DNA of 64,000 nucleotides. Origin: Trogon surrucura (taxonomy: Eukaryota > Chordata > Aves > Trogoniformes > Trogonidae). The position numbers and the translations under genes are program-made. Shown in pieces: positions 1 through 14,118 of the stretch; the first letter of the stretch is position 1; each line of letters begins with the position of its first letter. The stretch lies in the NCBI GenBank assembly GCA_020746105.1, contig CM036621.1, forward strand, positions 49,634,264-49,698,263, written 5' to 3'. A model generated the notes under the pieces. The model was given only the letters and a program-made list of their open reading frames with translations, was not told the DNA's origin and made no database searches.

Positions 1-768
1 GGGAATGGCTCCTTGCGGAGCTTCCAGAGCCTCCCCCAGCCCCTGGTAAAAGTCAGACCCACCTCTGGCCAAGGCCAGGCCAGGCAGCACCTCTGCGATC
101 AAGGTATTTAAGAGGGGAAAGCTGCTGGGCAAGGCTTGCTCTCTCTTTGTTTCTGTGTCCTGTCTCTTGTGTTGGGAATTTTTTCTGTTTGGAGGAGGGA
201 GAGATGTGAGGAGAAAACACACAGTGGTGAGAAAGGGTGGGGAGAAAGGCACTGGAGCAGAGTGTTACCCTGGGTCCCCGTGGGCACGGACATGATTGCC
301 TGACAGCTGAGGGGATCGATGGCAGCAAGAATGTCCAGGATGAAGCAGCACATGGAGGACCCCTGGACATGGGGGAGAGAGACTGGAGGACACGCCCAAA
401 GCAACCCATGACTCCAAGGTCAGTCCCACACTTGTGAGAAGGACTCACATGGAGAGAGAGGGATGTCCCATGAGAAGGACACCACGTGGCAGCAGGGAAA
501 GACTCTAAGGAGCCCTCTTCCCCAAGAAGAAAGGGCTGCCGGGGACAATGAGTACTGCCTGGATGGACTGCACCTCCAACCTGTGCCGATGAACGGAAGG
601 AAGGTAGCTGGGAAGAAGAGAGGGATGGGGAAGAAGTATTTTTAAAATCAGGTTGTATTTATTTTCTCTCATTATCCTGCTCAGATCTAGTAAACTGGTG
701 GTGGTAAATTAAATTTATGTTTTCTCCCTAAATCTGCTCTGGTTTTTACTCCATGACCATAAGTTTGA
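1..768. repeat. unnamed LTR-like dispersed repeat, left part
   Basis: This block is more GC-rich than the rest of the window. It holds a pyrimidine-rich stretch near 140-175, purine-rich segments near 355-630 and a T-rich stretch near 640-760. The texture and order resemble a dispersed avian LTR or retroelement end that I cannot name. Short open frames occur on both strands, but none has a recognisable domain and I treat them as chance. The similarity is from memory of avian repeats and is unconfirmed; a repeat-library search would decide it. Confidence 0.3.
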
Positions 769-915
769 GGGCCGGTTTAGCTCAGTGGGTTGAGCGTGGT
801 GCTTGAAACACCAAAGGTTGAGGGTTCGATTCCTGTTCAGTTCTCACGTGTTGCCCGAACTAGTCGAGAGGTGGTGTCCCTTCCAGCCTAGGCCATTCTA
901 TGATTATTATGATTA
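769..915 (+). repeat. tRNA-derived SINE with CR1-like 3' tail
   Basis: The head is a tRNA-like sequence starting near 770, with an A box (TAGCTCAGTGG, 778-788) and a B box (GGTTCGATTCC, 823-833) at normal spacing. It most resembles tRNA-Ile but lacks proper acceptor pairing and a clean anticodon arm, so it is not a working tRNA gene. The body then runs into a CR1-type end with an ATTCTATGATTATTATGATT tail at about 895-914. A tRNA head fused to a CR1 tail is the design of the SINEs described from passerine birds (TguSINE1 type), which are moved by CR1 machinery. No target-site duplication is visible, as is usual for CR1-mobilised elements. Confidence 0.75.
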
Positions 916-1811
916 AACGGTGAATGAACCATCCCTGTCCTAATCTCAATCCTGAAGCCTTTTTATTTGAATTTCTCACCCTCCTCATCCCCAAAGGGAC
1001 AGGGGTGGAGGGAAGAGTGAGCAAGCGCCCACACGGTTCTTTGTTGCCAGCCCAGGCAGCTGGCTCAAACTACAAGTAATATGGTAAGCATTAAACTGGA
1101 AATACTAAACTAAAGATCTTTTTTGTCCCTCTCCACTTTTAGTCCATCAAGATCTTACAGGTTCTAGCAGACACTACAAATATATCCCTTTAATTTTACA
1201 GATCTTGACATATTGGAATAATTTGGCTTTTCTCTCTCCTGCCCCCCAACTGTTCTTTTGCAGCTTCAGTGAGCTCCATTCTCTTGACAAGAAAGTTCTT
1301 ACGAAAAATGTACTGATTGGTTTTTTTCCTCCTCTTTCCCAAATGCTTAAAAAGTTTGAAGTGGTTTAGTATTAAGAATATACACACAATACAGATTATT
1401 ATCTAGATGTCAGGGTTTAACTGCAGCCTTCCAGCATGGATTAGTGGAGAAACATCAGAAAAGACTGGATTCTCCCGGGTATCTCATGCTCTATTTAACC
1501 TGTTTCTTTCCAATACAATCTTATTACAAAGAAACTGCAGAATAAACTGACACTTTTGAAATTTCTTGTGTATTTTCTCCGGTCTGTGGTTGCTGACCAC
1601 TGGGCATATGGAGAGCCTTAGCAATGACTCTGTCGGGTTGTGGAAACCAACATGGAGTCAGGAACAAGAATTTTATTGCCTTACACAAATGAAAAAGATA
1701 AAAAAAAAAATCAGAACATTTTAATGACTTTGACCTATAACATTACTATCTCTGCACTCTAATCACTCCCGACTTAATCCAGCTGGGTTTTGAAAACTTC
1801 CAAGGATAGGG
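916..1811. other. no gene seen; possible continuation of the LTR-like repeat to about 1080
   Basis: From 916 to about 1080 the sequence keeps the GC-richer texture of the block before the SINE, so the SINE may have inserted into that older repeat. From 1080 to 1811 I see AT-rich DNA with no supported feature. Confidence 0.3.
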
Positions 1812-1908
1812 ACTGACATCTTCTCTAGACAACCTGTCCCAATGCCTGGCTGTCTTAATGGTGAAAACTGTTTCTCCTTATATCCAGTCAGACTTTGACC
1901 TCCAACAA
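1812..1908 (-). repeat. CR1 LINE fragment
   Basis: The plus-strand phrase around 'acaacctgtcccaatgcctg' and the following 'gtgaaaactgtttctcctta' is the reverse complement of the CR1 ORF2 C-terminal region (the part encoding the EHWNRLP-type segment). It is old and diverged, with both ends eroded. Confidence 0.6.
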
Positions 1909-2721
1909 CAGAGACATTCTTCATGACCTATATTATGGAAACCTTTCACAGAAGAGGGCAAGGGCAATGCATCAGTATTTTTTCCCCAGTTCATAGGACA
2001 AAATATACTTTTGTTGGCTGGACCTCAGGATGCGGGTTCCAGTTATTTGCCTGCACGCAACTCTTATGCGTTTCAGAGAGAAAAGTACTTCAGGCTCAAC
2101 AGCAGAATATAACTGGAAATGACTCTATTTGACATTAATATCACAATTACAGTTCATGCACTGTAGCTAGTCAATTCTCTCAGCTAAATTACTTCATCTT
2201 ATTTACTAATCATCTGGAGTAGGATTCAGGATTTTATGATGATGGGAAAATGGAGATACAAGGGTATCATTAACTTTGCCTCTATTTTCAACCCTGCCTC
2301 TATTTTTATATTATTTTGATGAAGCGTGATCAAATTTGGAGGTGGAAAAAAAACAACTTAGCAACATATTTGATTAAAAAAAAATCCTAGGCACTAAATT
2401 ACAAAAACTTTTTTTTCTTAAGGAAAAAAAAGAAAGAGTGATTTTAACTAACCTATTTTAAGGTCGATAGCATTTCTGTATCATGAACACATTTTTTTTC
2501 CTATATGGAAAAGCTTGAACAACTTTTACATTAAATACACGTAATGCAGACAATAGTGCGCTAAACCATATATAAAGAGTTTAAAACATTGTTTTCTTAC
2601 TAACCTAAGCCTTTCTAAACACTGACGGTAATGAAATAGCATGTACACTTTCTGTTCAACTGCTGCTACTGGTGCTGAGGATTTGAAGACGCATCATAAA
2701 GCACAGAAAAATCTCAAAATA

Positions 2722-2815
2722 CATAGAACCATATGAATGCGCTGGGCTGGAAAGGACCTCTGAAGGTCATCTAGTCCAACCTCCCTGCAGTAAGCAGGGA
2801 TGATGAGATGTTCTA
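2722..2815 (-). repeat. CR1 LINE 3' end
   Basis: The plus strand reads 'ggctggaaaggacctctgaa' followed by 'ggtcatctagtccaacctcc', the reverse complement of the standard CR1 3' end. The fragment is 5'-truncated and diverged. Confidence 0.75.
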
Positions 2816-5078
2816 ATCAGTTTTACAGCAAACACGCATCTACAGAGCTACACACGCTGTGATCATCATGTTGCCAGGATGCACTGGGCAGCTGGGAGAG
2901 AAACGGGATATATTAAGGGGTATATATGCCCTAGAGTAAATATTCCCATAAAAACTGCAATGATACCATTTTCCCACATGCAGAACATGAAATACTGTGT
3001 TACTTTCCATCTTATCTGAACAGCAGATAGGCTGCCTTAACAGACAGACACTAAGAAACCCCCAAAATGGAAGGATGGTATTGCCTATTGCTCAGCTATC
3101 ACATGCTGAAACCTGGGTATTGATGTGAAGCTCTAAGTCGATAATGATATTGAGGGGAAACGATTGCTCCCATAACAGCAATCACACCATGCTAAGACAA
3201 CAATTATGTGATCCTGAACAGTGAGAGTATATGAGAACAGAGCATGTTCTATGGCACGACTATTCAGATTTCATTTAGCAAAGGAGCTGAAAAACGTTAA
3301 GACTATATGGACAACAGGCCCGTAGAATACATTTATTTGTCTAAGATGGCCCTCGACCAGAATGTCACGTTGCTCCCTGTAAGCACCATCCATGCATCTT
3401 GCACACCTGGTTTCTCCCCACTGAGCACCATCTCTGCCCTTTTCATTCCTCTATGATACATCTCCACAATTTTGCCTTTATATTGCTCCCAATTCTAACT
3501 GTGTCAGGTTTTCATTCACTTTGAAAAATACCAAGAAAATGAGTTAAGAACGTCAATACAAATTTACGGAGGTGGCATTGCAATGTCAAATCAAGAATAT
3601 GGTATCAAGATGAAATACAACAGTGTCAGGATAAATGTACTGAGCTGACAGCACAAAGTCAAAATGGAGCAATGTCATTGAAGATCGACAGAAACAACAT
3701 ACATCTGTCAAATCAAAATCATGTCATTACACGTTAAAGAGTAGCTTAAATAAACTAGAACACGTAACTATTTGTTCAGATTAGCAAATCCCACCCACAC
3801 TCTCTTCCCAGCAGGGAAAACCACAACTGTTTGGCAGACACAGGCAAGTAAACATTGTGATGGGACTTAATACCACAAAACCAGTTAGACTCAGAGCAGG
3901 AGAGCATTTTTATATAAAGAAACTTCCAAGTAAGAACCAACAACCACTGGTCAAAGTGCCAAAGCAAAAATCGAAGTAATTGGCAAAGAATGACCCCAGA
4001 ATAAGTAGCGACTATTCACGCACGAGTGAGTTCACACATGAACTCATTTTCAGCTCTTCACTTTCATACAATTAAGTTATGCTTCTTCACCTGTTACAGT
4101 TCAGTCCCAAATATATTTTTTTCCTCTTTTTCCTGAGTGGCATAACCCCTTGTTCTCACTCACTATTAAGTGGACAGTGAGTGTGTAGTCCCAAGCGAAA
4201 GGTTTTTAGAAAGCCCTCACAGCCACAGACCTGCTCTAATCCTATTTCTGGCACTAAGGTCCTCATTAAACGAAATGCAGGCCACTGGTTAAAAAATTGT
4301 GGATTGAACTCAGGTCTGCTAATTTTAAAGCTCCCCACAGCTAAACACGCAGTTGTTTGAGAAGTAGCAGGTTATTTGATGTCACACGTGTAAATACAAA
4401 TAGAACACGTTTAGACATCTTTGGAAGGTACCACAGTAGAAGCAAAGTTGGGTACAACAGAGGAATGAGCAGATGGAAGAATGCTCCTGTAAGGCACTGA
4501 GCGGGTATTGCTATAACCTCGAATTACAAGCCGTGTGCTTCATCTCTACACTGCTGAGCTGTTCAGCTTGGTTCAGCACAACAATCCCTATACAGGGAAT
4601 AAACATACCAGCTGTAGAATCTCTGTTTTTCATATCAGGGATGGAAACAATATTGCCTTCTTTGGGTCTTTATGTAGAGAGTCACTTGAGATTACAAGCC
4701 TCTCTCTGTAAGAAATACAGTATTAAATCCAAGGGAATTATCCCTTTCTCCATTGATGATCATAATCCTGATTTCATTAAGTATGATCCTACAAGCTCTT
4801 GGTTATAACAGCTCTAAATTTGACCTGAAACTTAAAAAAAAGTAGTTTTCTCAGTGCTACTAGCTGTATCTATCAACACATCATTCATACTCTTCAAAAC
4901 TGGAGATTACATTATCAACATTAGGAGCATGTGTACAGAAATACAATGCATGAATCAAATTCTTTGAAAGGTATGATTCTAGGTCTCTGTGTCTAGGTTT
5001 CTAGAGAAGCAGATTTTTTTTTATTTAAATTTAAAAAAAGTAAAAACTGGAAATGCAAAAATTGCATTCTCTCTGTAG

Positions 5079-5100
5079 TATGTACAGAGCTCTGTACATA
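5079..5100. repeat. perfect 22-bp palindrome
   Basis: The bases 5080-5099 read ATGTACAGAGCTCTGTACAT, which is its own reverse complement, and the flanking T and A extend it to 22 bp. A partial repeat of its arm (GTACAGAG) follows directly at 5101. Confidence 0.9.
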
Positions 5101-8100
5101 GTACAGAGAAAGTATCTTTAGAAGTATAGAAAGGAACTATAGATAGGGAAAAACTGTAAATAATCACACTTAAGGAAATGATTTCTTAATCCGAAGAACA
5201 GAAAAATGGGTAAATGAAATTTGTATAACACAGAAGAATGTCTAACATCGGCGTCTATTCTAGCCTTCCTCAGGAAACTCAGTAAAAATATCCATGCTTT
5301 TGATGTTTCTAGCCAGGAAAGTCTTTTACTGTAATGAACTCTCTTTTATGTATCACTTTCCTGAAATAACTTTCTGGCAAATTAGATTTTTCTGCTCAAT
5401 TTTTAAAAAAAAAAGGAAGGGGGAAACCCCCAAACAAATCAGGAGAACCAAAAGGCAATCCGCTTTTCATTGAGAAAGCATGGCACACATCAGTCAGCGA
5501 CTGCCACTTTCCATGAGACACGGGCTTGGTGTGTTAAGTGAAGGCCACACACCAGAAAGTTAAAGAAGATGTAACTGTGTGTTATTTAGTATTGCTGCAG
5601 AAGACATCAGCTAACCAAGCATAACCCTTATATCCTTCCACATGCCCCTATTTTCAGCAGTTTCCAACTAAGTGAAGGCTGCAGGTGTTGAGGATTCACA
5701 CAGAAACATCCGTGCTAGCCACCAGCCGTGTCCAGTGGGAGGAGATAGATGGTCAATATTCTAACCGCATACTCAACCTGTGGCCATGAACATACAATAG
5801 AAAACTTGGAATTGCATTAATACCCTCATAAGACACTTTATAGTAGTGAGTAGTAATTCAACGTAAAAGTATGTATGAAGAAAGTGAGACAGTAACCTTC
5901 AGCAGAGGCACTGAACTATGCTCTACCACTTCTAAGACAGAACAAGCCAAGATTCTCTGCAGGGATGGCTGCAGCACTTGAAACTAAGACTCGGTTTTGT
6001 TTCTTTCCCCAAAGCTTCAGAGACTGGGAGTGGAACTAAAGTTTAATTTGGATTCTCTCTTTGGAGAGGTTGTTTTCTCAGGCAACACTGATGTGAAAGA
6101 AGCTACGTTCCTTTAATAACACAGTGTTATTCCTTCCTCCCTCTGTCCAAAAGGAATAAATGAAAAAACATAAGGATAGTCTAACAGTGAATAGTTAAAA
6201 CCTAATGGTCGGGTAAGAAGAGGTGTACAAATGAAGTATTTTGCAAGCACAAATCTATACAACTCATGTTGTATCAATCATGACTACAGAAGAAAAAAAG
6301 AATGTTATTCTGAGGCTGACCATTCCTCTAATTACTTATGCCGTTTGTGATGAAACATCACAAAATCAGGAAGGCAATCATCTTTGCTATGATTTATTAT
6401 GTGAATTCTTTCAGACACTCAACTGCCTGCTACACATAACCAAAGACAAGGTAACTTACTATTTACAATATGGGTAATTTTCTTATTCCTTTACGACCCT
6501 TTCTTCTTAAGTAACAATATTTAGCTTTTCATCCAACTTGCTAACTGATTACAGGACCAACAGGAATCAGCAGGGGAGCTTGTTAAATAGAGACGAGAAT
6601 TCCACCACGAAAGTGCAGAAAACATCACCCTGATATGTTATGGAGATAGGCCCAATGCACATACTGTTGCTCAAAGTCTCAGAAGCCATGACAGTCTTCC
6701 TAATAGAGAGGACAGCAAAGCAACAAGCTATGCTCCAAGTATGTTCCTTTACCTTGGCTGAGATCAGGGTAATTCTCTAGCCCATCCCTCCTACAAATCC
6801 AAAAATTATCTCCCAGAGCATCCCATATTCTAAGCCAGTTTGTTTTGCCTAAACTCAAGGTACCACGGAAATCTTCATTACAAGCACCGTTTTATAGCAG
6901 AGGATCAAGTTCAGTCACTCCTTAAGATACATTACCAAAAACTCCGCCTGGTTGGTACCAAATCTCAAACACCAAAATCTTTCATAAACATAAGCGAAGT
7001 TTTTCCCCACACAAGGTCTCCATCTCTTAGGGCTGTATTTTGATATACAGCATTAGTGATAGCTATTACGAAGCACAGTAATATTAAGTTTCCAGAACCA
7101 TTGGCTCCCAGAGCTAAAACTGCCTACAAATTTTAGTGCTGCAACAGATGCCAATACATACATTTACAGTATTTAAACCTTTACGTATTAAATAATCTGG
7201 CCAGAAAGACTGCTTTGTACTTGCTAGTTCAATATTTCAGACTAACGAAGCATCTCAGATGCATGCAAAGCCTCTGCAGGTTGTCTCGACACTGTGTTGT
7301 GAAATGGCTACCTAGTACTTTAAAGTTACGTATTACTTAAGCCTTTCCCATGTGGAACAAGCACAAAAGGAACGAGGCTACTACCCAGACTAAAGAAGGC
7401 ACTTGCAATCAAGTTCTGCTTAGACATGAATAAAAAATAGCTCAAGCTTCTCTGTCTGCTTTTTTTGTTTCTGCATGGCAGGTTGTGGATTGCCAATTAG
7501 CACCAGGTAGCCCAGTTTGCAAGGTGGTGTGTAAACAAATAAGAAAGTGTCTGCCTCAAGTGCTCCCACCTTAAGATTATGAAAAGACACAAAAGACAAA
7601 GCAGAGAGAAGGCAGAGGCAGCAGCAAGACAAACACTGTGTGCACAATAACAATTCCCCTAGTGCAACCAACAGAGCTACTGAGAGGAATTACGATGAGC
7701 TATTCTACACGTGGCAAGAGCTAAGCACTGAAAGAAAGTCTCTCCTTAAATTTTGAATTCTCGTATTTCCTGAGAAAAAACATACTTTTTAATTTTCTCC
7801 CAGCTTCTCTAAATCTAAACACCTAATCGCAGCAGTATCCATTTAGCAAAGTTCTCAAGAAAGCCAGGAAAATCCTTGACTGATTTTTAGTTGCTTCTTC
7901 TTACCTTGTCCACCAAGTTCCTTGGTGCCCTGCCTACCCAATGAAAGACTCTGGAACGAGTCTGCAAGACTTGCGCTTTCACAGCAGCTCAGACTACTTC
8001 TTCTTTCACAGTGAATTCCATAATCTTAGTTTTCCTCATAGAAAGAGTTCAATTCAAAACCCTGAAATACTGATATCCTTCACAATCATAACTTCATTTT

Positions 8101-11100
8101 TCTTAACTCCAAAATGCACGTTAATGGTGTCATCACACAAATCAACTTCTGAAAGGGGGAGAAGTGTTGAATTTAAATTTCTGTATTGCAAATCGTCGAA
8201 ATGGTTAAACTCTAGAAAAAATCCAAACAGCACTGGTCTCTCTTTTGCAACACACATATGCATAAAAGGCAAATATATGAAATTTAAGCAGATTTTTTTC
8301 TAAGCAGATAGCAGCCATTCTAAGATTTATAATGGTTTGTACAATAAATACTTGTTCATATGAATACCTCTATTAACCCAAGTCAACTTGTCACTTTCCA
8401 AATTCATTTTATCAATGTGCCCAACCCAAATTCATAACATTCAGCCAACTTCAAATGTAGCTCTTAGTACGCTGAAGAGTGTCCCTCTTGAGGCAGCTCC
8501 CTTCTTGATACAAACCTTCTAGAACTTCTAGACTGTCAGGTGCTCCCCCTGAAAATGCACTGGCAAGGAAGGAGGAGAGATACCTACAGGGGGAACCTAA
8601 GCTCTGCCGAGAAGTGCCCCAGTGATGTTAAGCGCTGTAAGGAGCCCCGAGCCATCGAGATCGGCAGTGAAACAGCACCAAGGGGAGAGGAAAAAGATTT
8701 GTGTGCTGTTGCCAGTTCAACATCAATTGCAAATTCAGTACTTCCAAACGAAGCGGATAACTAAATGAGTTGATAGCTACACCAAAGCTACCGTGAAATA
8801 AAATTGCGTTCATCAGGTATACTGAAAGAATACCGCCACGTGCTCTCAAGGTGGCTCTGTACTCCATTCTCCTCACCAGACCTCTGTATCTGGATTCATG
8901 CAGACTCCCCATGCCTACAAGGCTATGAGCTAGTCTGTAAGGTTTTGAGAAATATAGGATGGTAGCCTGACTTCCTGGCTCAGGAAATCAAGCATCATTT
9001 TTGAAAAAAATTTAAGCTGCAAGATACTTCTGAACGTTTAATACAGGTGTAATAGATGGCTGGTATGCCACAGACTCTCTTATAGTTCACAAACACATAA
9101 AAAATATCTTTAGGGAGGTATATATCACAATATAACATCTGCTAAATAGCGCATACAGCAAAATAGCTGACTTTGCTATTGATAACATGGTATTAAAAAG
9201 GCTTAAACTACAGCGGGTTTTTTCCTTGTACTTGATACAAGAAAAACAATTTCATTACTCTGCTCTTAATAAAGAACATCTGCACATTTTGTTGTCGTGA
9301 CGGATATGAGCCCTTCATTTAAAGTGCTACTGCTTCTCCTCTCATTAAGATCAAGTTAAGACCCTGCAGAACTGCCAGCTCCGTAAGATGCTTTACACAA
9401 GGGAGAAAACAAAACGAGAGAGGCCAACTGTTCATCAGATACCGTCTTCACATTGTGGTTTAGCTGTCTACAATAACTAGAAGAGCTTTGATATGTATCT
9501 CACATGCTTTAACTTCTGCAGTAGTATGAACAGCTACATAGATATGAAAAGTGAAAGTTGGTTATGATCATTTAAAAATGTGTTAACTTCTGTAAAAAAG
9601 TAGCCTGTGATTTACTTCTCATATGAAGCGTTGGGGTGTTGATGCTAAAAATATAAGCCTACAAATACTAGAACTCCAGCTGAAAGCGTTTTCTTGACTG
9701 GCAGATTTATCCTGAGCTTAGTAGTAGTGACTCTGGACAAACACATCGTTCAAAAACTGCAAGGTAATACACTGAATTACCATGACTTCAACTACATGAT
9801 CATGTATTTTAATGCCTCCTTCAGCAAACAACAGAAAGTTTCCTGAGAAATGCTTCGACTACCTGCAAATGGACCACGGTTACTTCCTGACAGGTATGCA
9901 AGAAGAAAACAGTGGAAGTTGGCATCATTACCATTTGTGTTACAACTCTCACCTGAGCTCAGGCACTAACTATTAGACGTCACTTATCCAGGACCACTGG
10001 CAAAAGATCATACACTCCTGGCAAATTAGCTCCTACGCCTGGTTATTACAGAGAAGCTCCACCTAAAATCTGACACACGACATGATAAAACAGACAATTT
10101 GACATCACCTGTGTCCTAAAATTTCAGTTGCACACTCAACACAGAAGAGCACACTAAGACTGTACATACTCAGTGTGATCATCAGACATCCAGCAATTCA
10201 GCTGAAATACCTGTGTTTGATAGCCAGAATTGAGAAAAAGTAAATATACACTGGAAATATGTATGGTTTTGAAAGAAGTAACACGATAAATACATTCTAA
10301 AGCCAACGTGCTAATGTTAAAGGATGTTATCCTATTGCTTGCTTTTAAGAAATGGGACTACGTAAATCACAGTGGATCTGGGAGATGCTTCTCCCAGCGG
10401 CTTGGCACTTTAGTCTGAAATCTCTGTACCTGATGAGCATTAAATTACATTTACATATTCCACTGGAAGATCGCTGTAAGGTAATGTCAATATAGAACCG
10501 AGACACCTTTCAGTGATCATGCAAACGATCACGAAACTCATTAATAATCTTTTAAAGTCTAAGCAAAGTCTGTATATTTTAAATGATTTAAAAAAAATGA
10601 GCGAGAACTGGGTTTTGCAACACCTCTGAAATCAATTAGGTTGCAGGGAGATTATGTCAATGATGGATAGTGTTAATGTATTTACTTGGCATACAAATTA
10701 TCTGTGCATGTTTTTATGTAAAAATGACTATGAAATGGAACTCAAACAGTGTCAGAAACGTATGGGCATGTACCATACATTATTCTGGACACTGAAACCT
10801 ATAAAGTATGAAAAAGTATACTGGCAGAGGTACAGTTAAGTCAAAGTAAATTATGACCACCGAGGGAAGGTCCAGAGAGGTTACCCGACTTGCCAACTGC
10901 CGAACAGTAAATCACGACCAGGCTCAGAAACAGCAGCTAGATCCATGAATCCTTATCCTGGACATCCACCTCTAGAACAGCATCACTTCACAACTCTGAC
11001 AAGAATGACATCTTTTTATATAACAACTTTAGAATGAATTAGCAGAGGAATTAGAAGCAAAATCAATGAAAATTTAACATTTTGAGCTTCTGTTCTTGTT

Positions 11101-14025
11101 AGTTATCCCCTCATGCACACACTACCTGTTGCCACTGTCTAATCTCCTTAGCTTAATGTTATTTTGCATCTTTAAGCCCACTTGGGCCCGTGTCCTTGCT
11201 TTTGCAAACATGTCACTGCTGCAACCCCGGCGAACCCGCTCCTCTCCAACACTGCTTCCTGCCCAAGCACAAGCACTGAGATTACTCTGCTCCTCAGGAG
11301 GCTTCTTTCTCCTCAGCTGGTCATTATACACAAGCTGCAAGTCTGCTTGGCGCCACTGTCCCTGCCCTAAAGAATGCACAGACGCTGGGTCTGTATTTCA
11401 CGAGAAATCAAGCATGTAAAACAAGGTAACCTGACCAGCCAAGAGTCCCTGGCATGGCTGTAATCATCATGATGAACAGCTCCAGCTGTGGAACCCTAAA
11501 TATTACACTCACAATTTAGGTTTCATATTATCTAGTTTGAAGCCTTGTATTAACACAGTATGATTCCAGCGTGAGAACTGCCACGTTAATTTGCTTGTAC
11601 TCATGCTGACAGACTTCTGTGGCCCCATGCCAAATAAAAGGCACAGATTAATTTATTTTACACCTGCCATGTATTTCTGCCAAAGAAAGGCTAGGAAAAC
11701 CCTCCACAGACTACATCCTGAGGCCCTCAGTTTTTAGTCACACTCAGCCTAAGAAATTTCAACTAAGTTTAACAGTATTTTGACCAAAGAATTATTTTTA
11801 AAAGGAGAGTTCCAGCATTGCGTGCGTAGTTAAATTTTCACAAGCATTCTGAGTACTGAAAGGTAAAATTACTTTAAAAGAACCTATAATTGATACAATC
11901 AGATTAAGCAAACTCTGCTTTTATACTACATACATACAAACACAGTATGTATTCTGAGTTCCACAGAGCAACTCAAAACCAGTTGGTGCAAATAAACATA
12001 TTTGATAAAGAGGAATTTTCCTTGACATATTAAAATAGTTAAGAACAACAACAAACCCATCAGATGTCATACAGATATACATCTGATGGATCCATGGGTT
12101 AGCTTGAGCATAATTCAGGGCCCTTCAGGTGTTCTCAAACTACACACACCTTACGCCAGAATCAGGCAGTACTTGGCAAAAATATTGCAGCCTCATTCTT
12201 TGCTTTATTTTCCCCCCGTCTCCTTCCTTGTGACCAAGACCTTGATGGAGAAGACCTGTATGATGAGCCAGGGTCAGTGAACTCGTCTGTGTTAAAAACT
12301 GCACTTCATTTTAGTGGGCTAATTTTAATCCGTACCAGCCTTCCAGTCCAGGTCACAGCGCGACCATATGAAACTGCCACAACACGCGGGAGGGCAGTGA
12401 AGAGGTTGGGAAAAGGGACTGAGAAAGAAATAAGAGTGTTTGCTCCTTTTTGGCAGAAACACCAGCTTACGCCTCCACAAACGTACTCACAGAACCACAG
12501 GGCTGGTTTAGGCCAGGACAGCCCCATTCTGCCATCTCAGTAACTACCCCAACAACAGCAGATCAGCCTCAGCTCACTGCATTCCAAATGCAAATGCCTA
12601 CAAGTGAGAAAGCTTTTTTCCTAGACATTCTGAAATGTTTGTGATGCCCTGACTTAAAGACAAACTTATTGAACCATGTACTGGGATCTCTGCATGTTGC
12701 CCAAGGTTCCTGCTTGCTTGTATTTTGTATTTGTAACTCAATTTCCCTCTCTCGGACTTCTGAAAGATTGGTATCTTATTTTTCCCAAAAGCTTTCACTT
12801 CTATTTATGTCATTCTTACATTAAACAACAGAATGAGATAAACAAGAGCAGCAAACAAAAGAGAATGCTTTTCAAAAAAGAAAATATTCAGTCGAACATT
12901 ATAACATTGAGGTTGAGGCCATCTAACTTGCCTTATCTGCTTTCTTTCAGATGCTCATTTTTGCAACAGGTTTGCAGAAGATTTCCTATTACATTAATAA
13001 TTCTAAAATTTCCCCATATAGCAAATCTGATGTACATGTTCCATGGGACATAGGAGAGATACTCTTCAGACACTGTCTTCCAGAAAAAAAAGGGAATAAA
13101 CGCACTGAGAAAATAGTTTCTCTCTGTGGTACGTGAGAGTGAGGGGCAAAACAACCTCAGACAGTGGAAACTCAATCCACTACCAAACCACTTCATCTGA
13201 TCTTGTCCCATCACAACAACACAGAAGGTAAATAGATTATTGCTGCACAGTCTGTTCTCTGAAAATTGCTTCCCTCCACAACTTTTGTATTATCTTTTAG
13301 CTGCACAGCTTTTAGGGGTCTGGTGGCACAAGACAACGTGGTTTCTTAAGGTTTCTAACTTGTTTGCAGCAGGGAAATTCAGAACAGGCCTAAGAGTTGG
13401 AAAAGAGGTGGACACAAAGTCTTCCTGCTAAAAAGCAGATTCGGTACAATCATTACTACAGTGCCAAATTATCAGGAGTAAGCAAACTGTAAATAAATGT
13501 CTTTGTGATTCCAGCATTCCATTTGAGAGTGTGTGTTAACCCCTATTAAGCTAATAAAGTGTAGGTTAAATTAATTCATACAGAGAAAGAAATAAAACAC
13601 TATATTTTCAAGTGTGATCTTGCAGAAAGTTGTTGCTTAGGAAGTGACTTTCCAGTAAATCCACCTGTCAAAATTCAACACTGAAGTGATTTTTTTTTTT
13701 TTTTTTCAGAGAATAGTTCTGCACCAAGACACCACTATTTCAATTCCAATATAAAGATATTTTCTGTAATATTCCACACATGGACCATGCCCTTGAATCA
13801 AAAGGGTACAGTCCAAGGGGTACACTCAGGTACAATGTTTGAAGCTTACTTTGCATGCTAGATGAGGTGAATCACAGAAGATTTCTTGGAAAGAAAAATA
13901 CATCATCCATGCAAAAAGACAGAACAACCTACTATGCCTGGAATTACGATGCACAGTAAAGTTGCCCAATAAAGTCTTACTGTAAGTGTGGCTTCGACTT
14001 TAATAGCCAAGGGTAAAGCCATTAG

Positions 14026-14118
14026 AAAAAAACCCAACAAAACAACTAAAAAGAAAAACCACAAAACCACCCCCCACACACACAAAAAGAAAAAAACAGA
14101 CACCAAAAACCGAACAAC
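14026..14118. repeat. A/C-rich, strand-asymmetric low-complexity tract
   Basis: About 90 bases made almost only of A and C on the plus strand, with CACACA and CCCCCC islands. The open frames that cross it on both strands are artefacts of composition. Confidence 0.8.

Noticed and set aside
777..842. Functional tRNA gene
   Set aside because: A and B boxes are present but the arms do not pair properly and the sequence continues into a CR1-like body, so it is a SINE head.
9825..9893. Plus-strand exon candidate with good splice borders
   Set aside because: The opposite strand is equally open here, the partner exon would need a 61-bp intron, and no family is recognisable.
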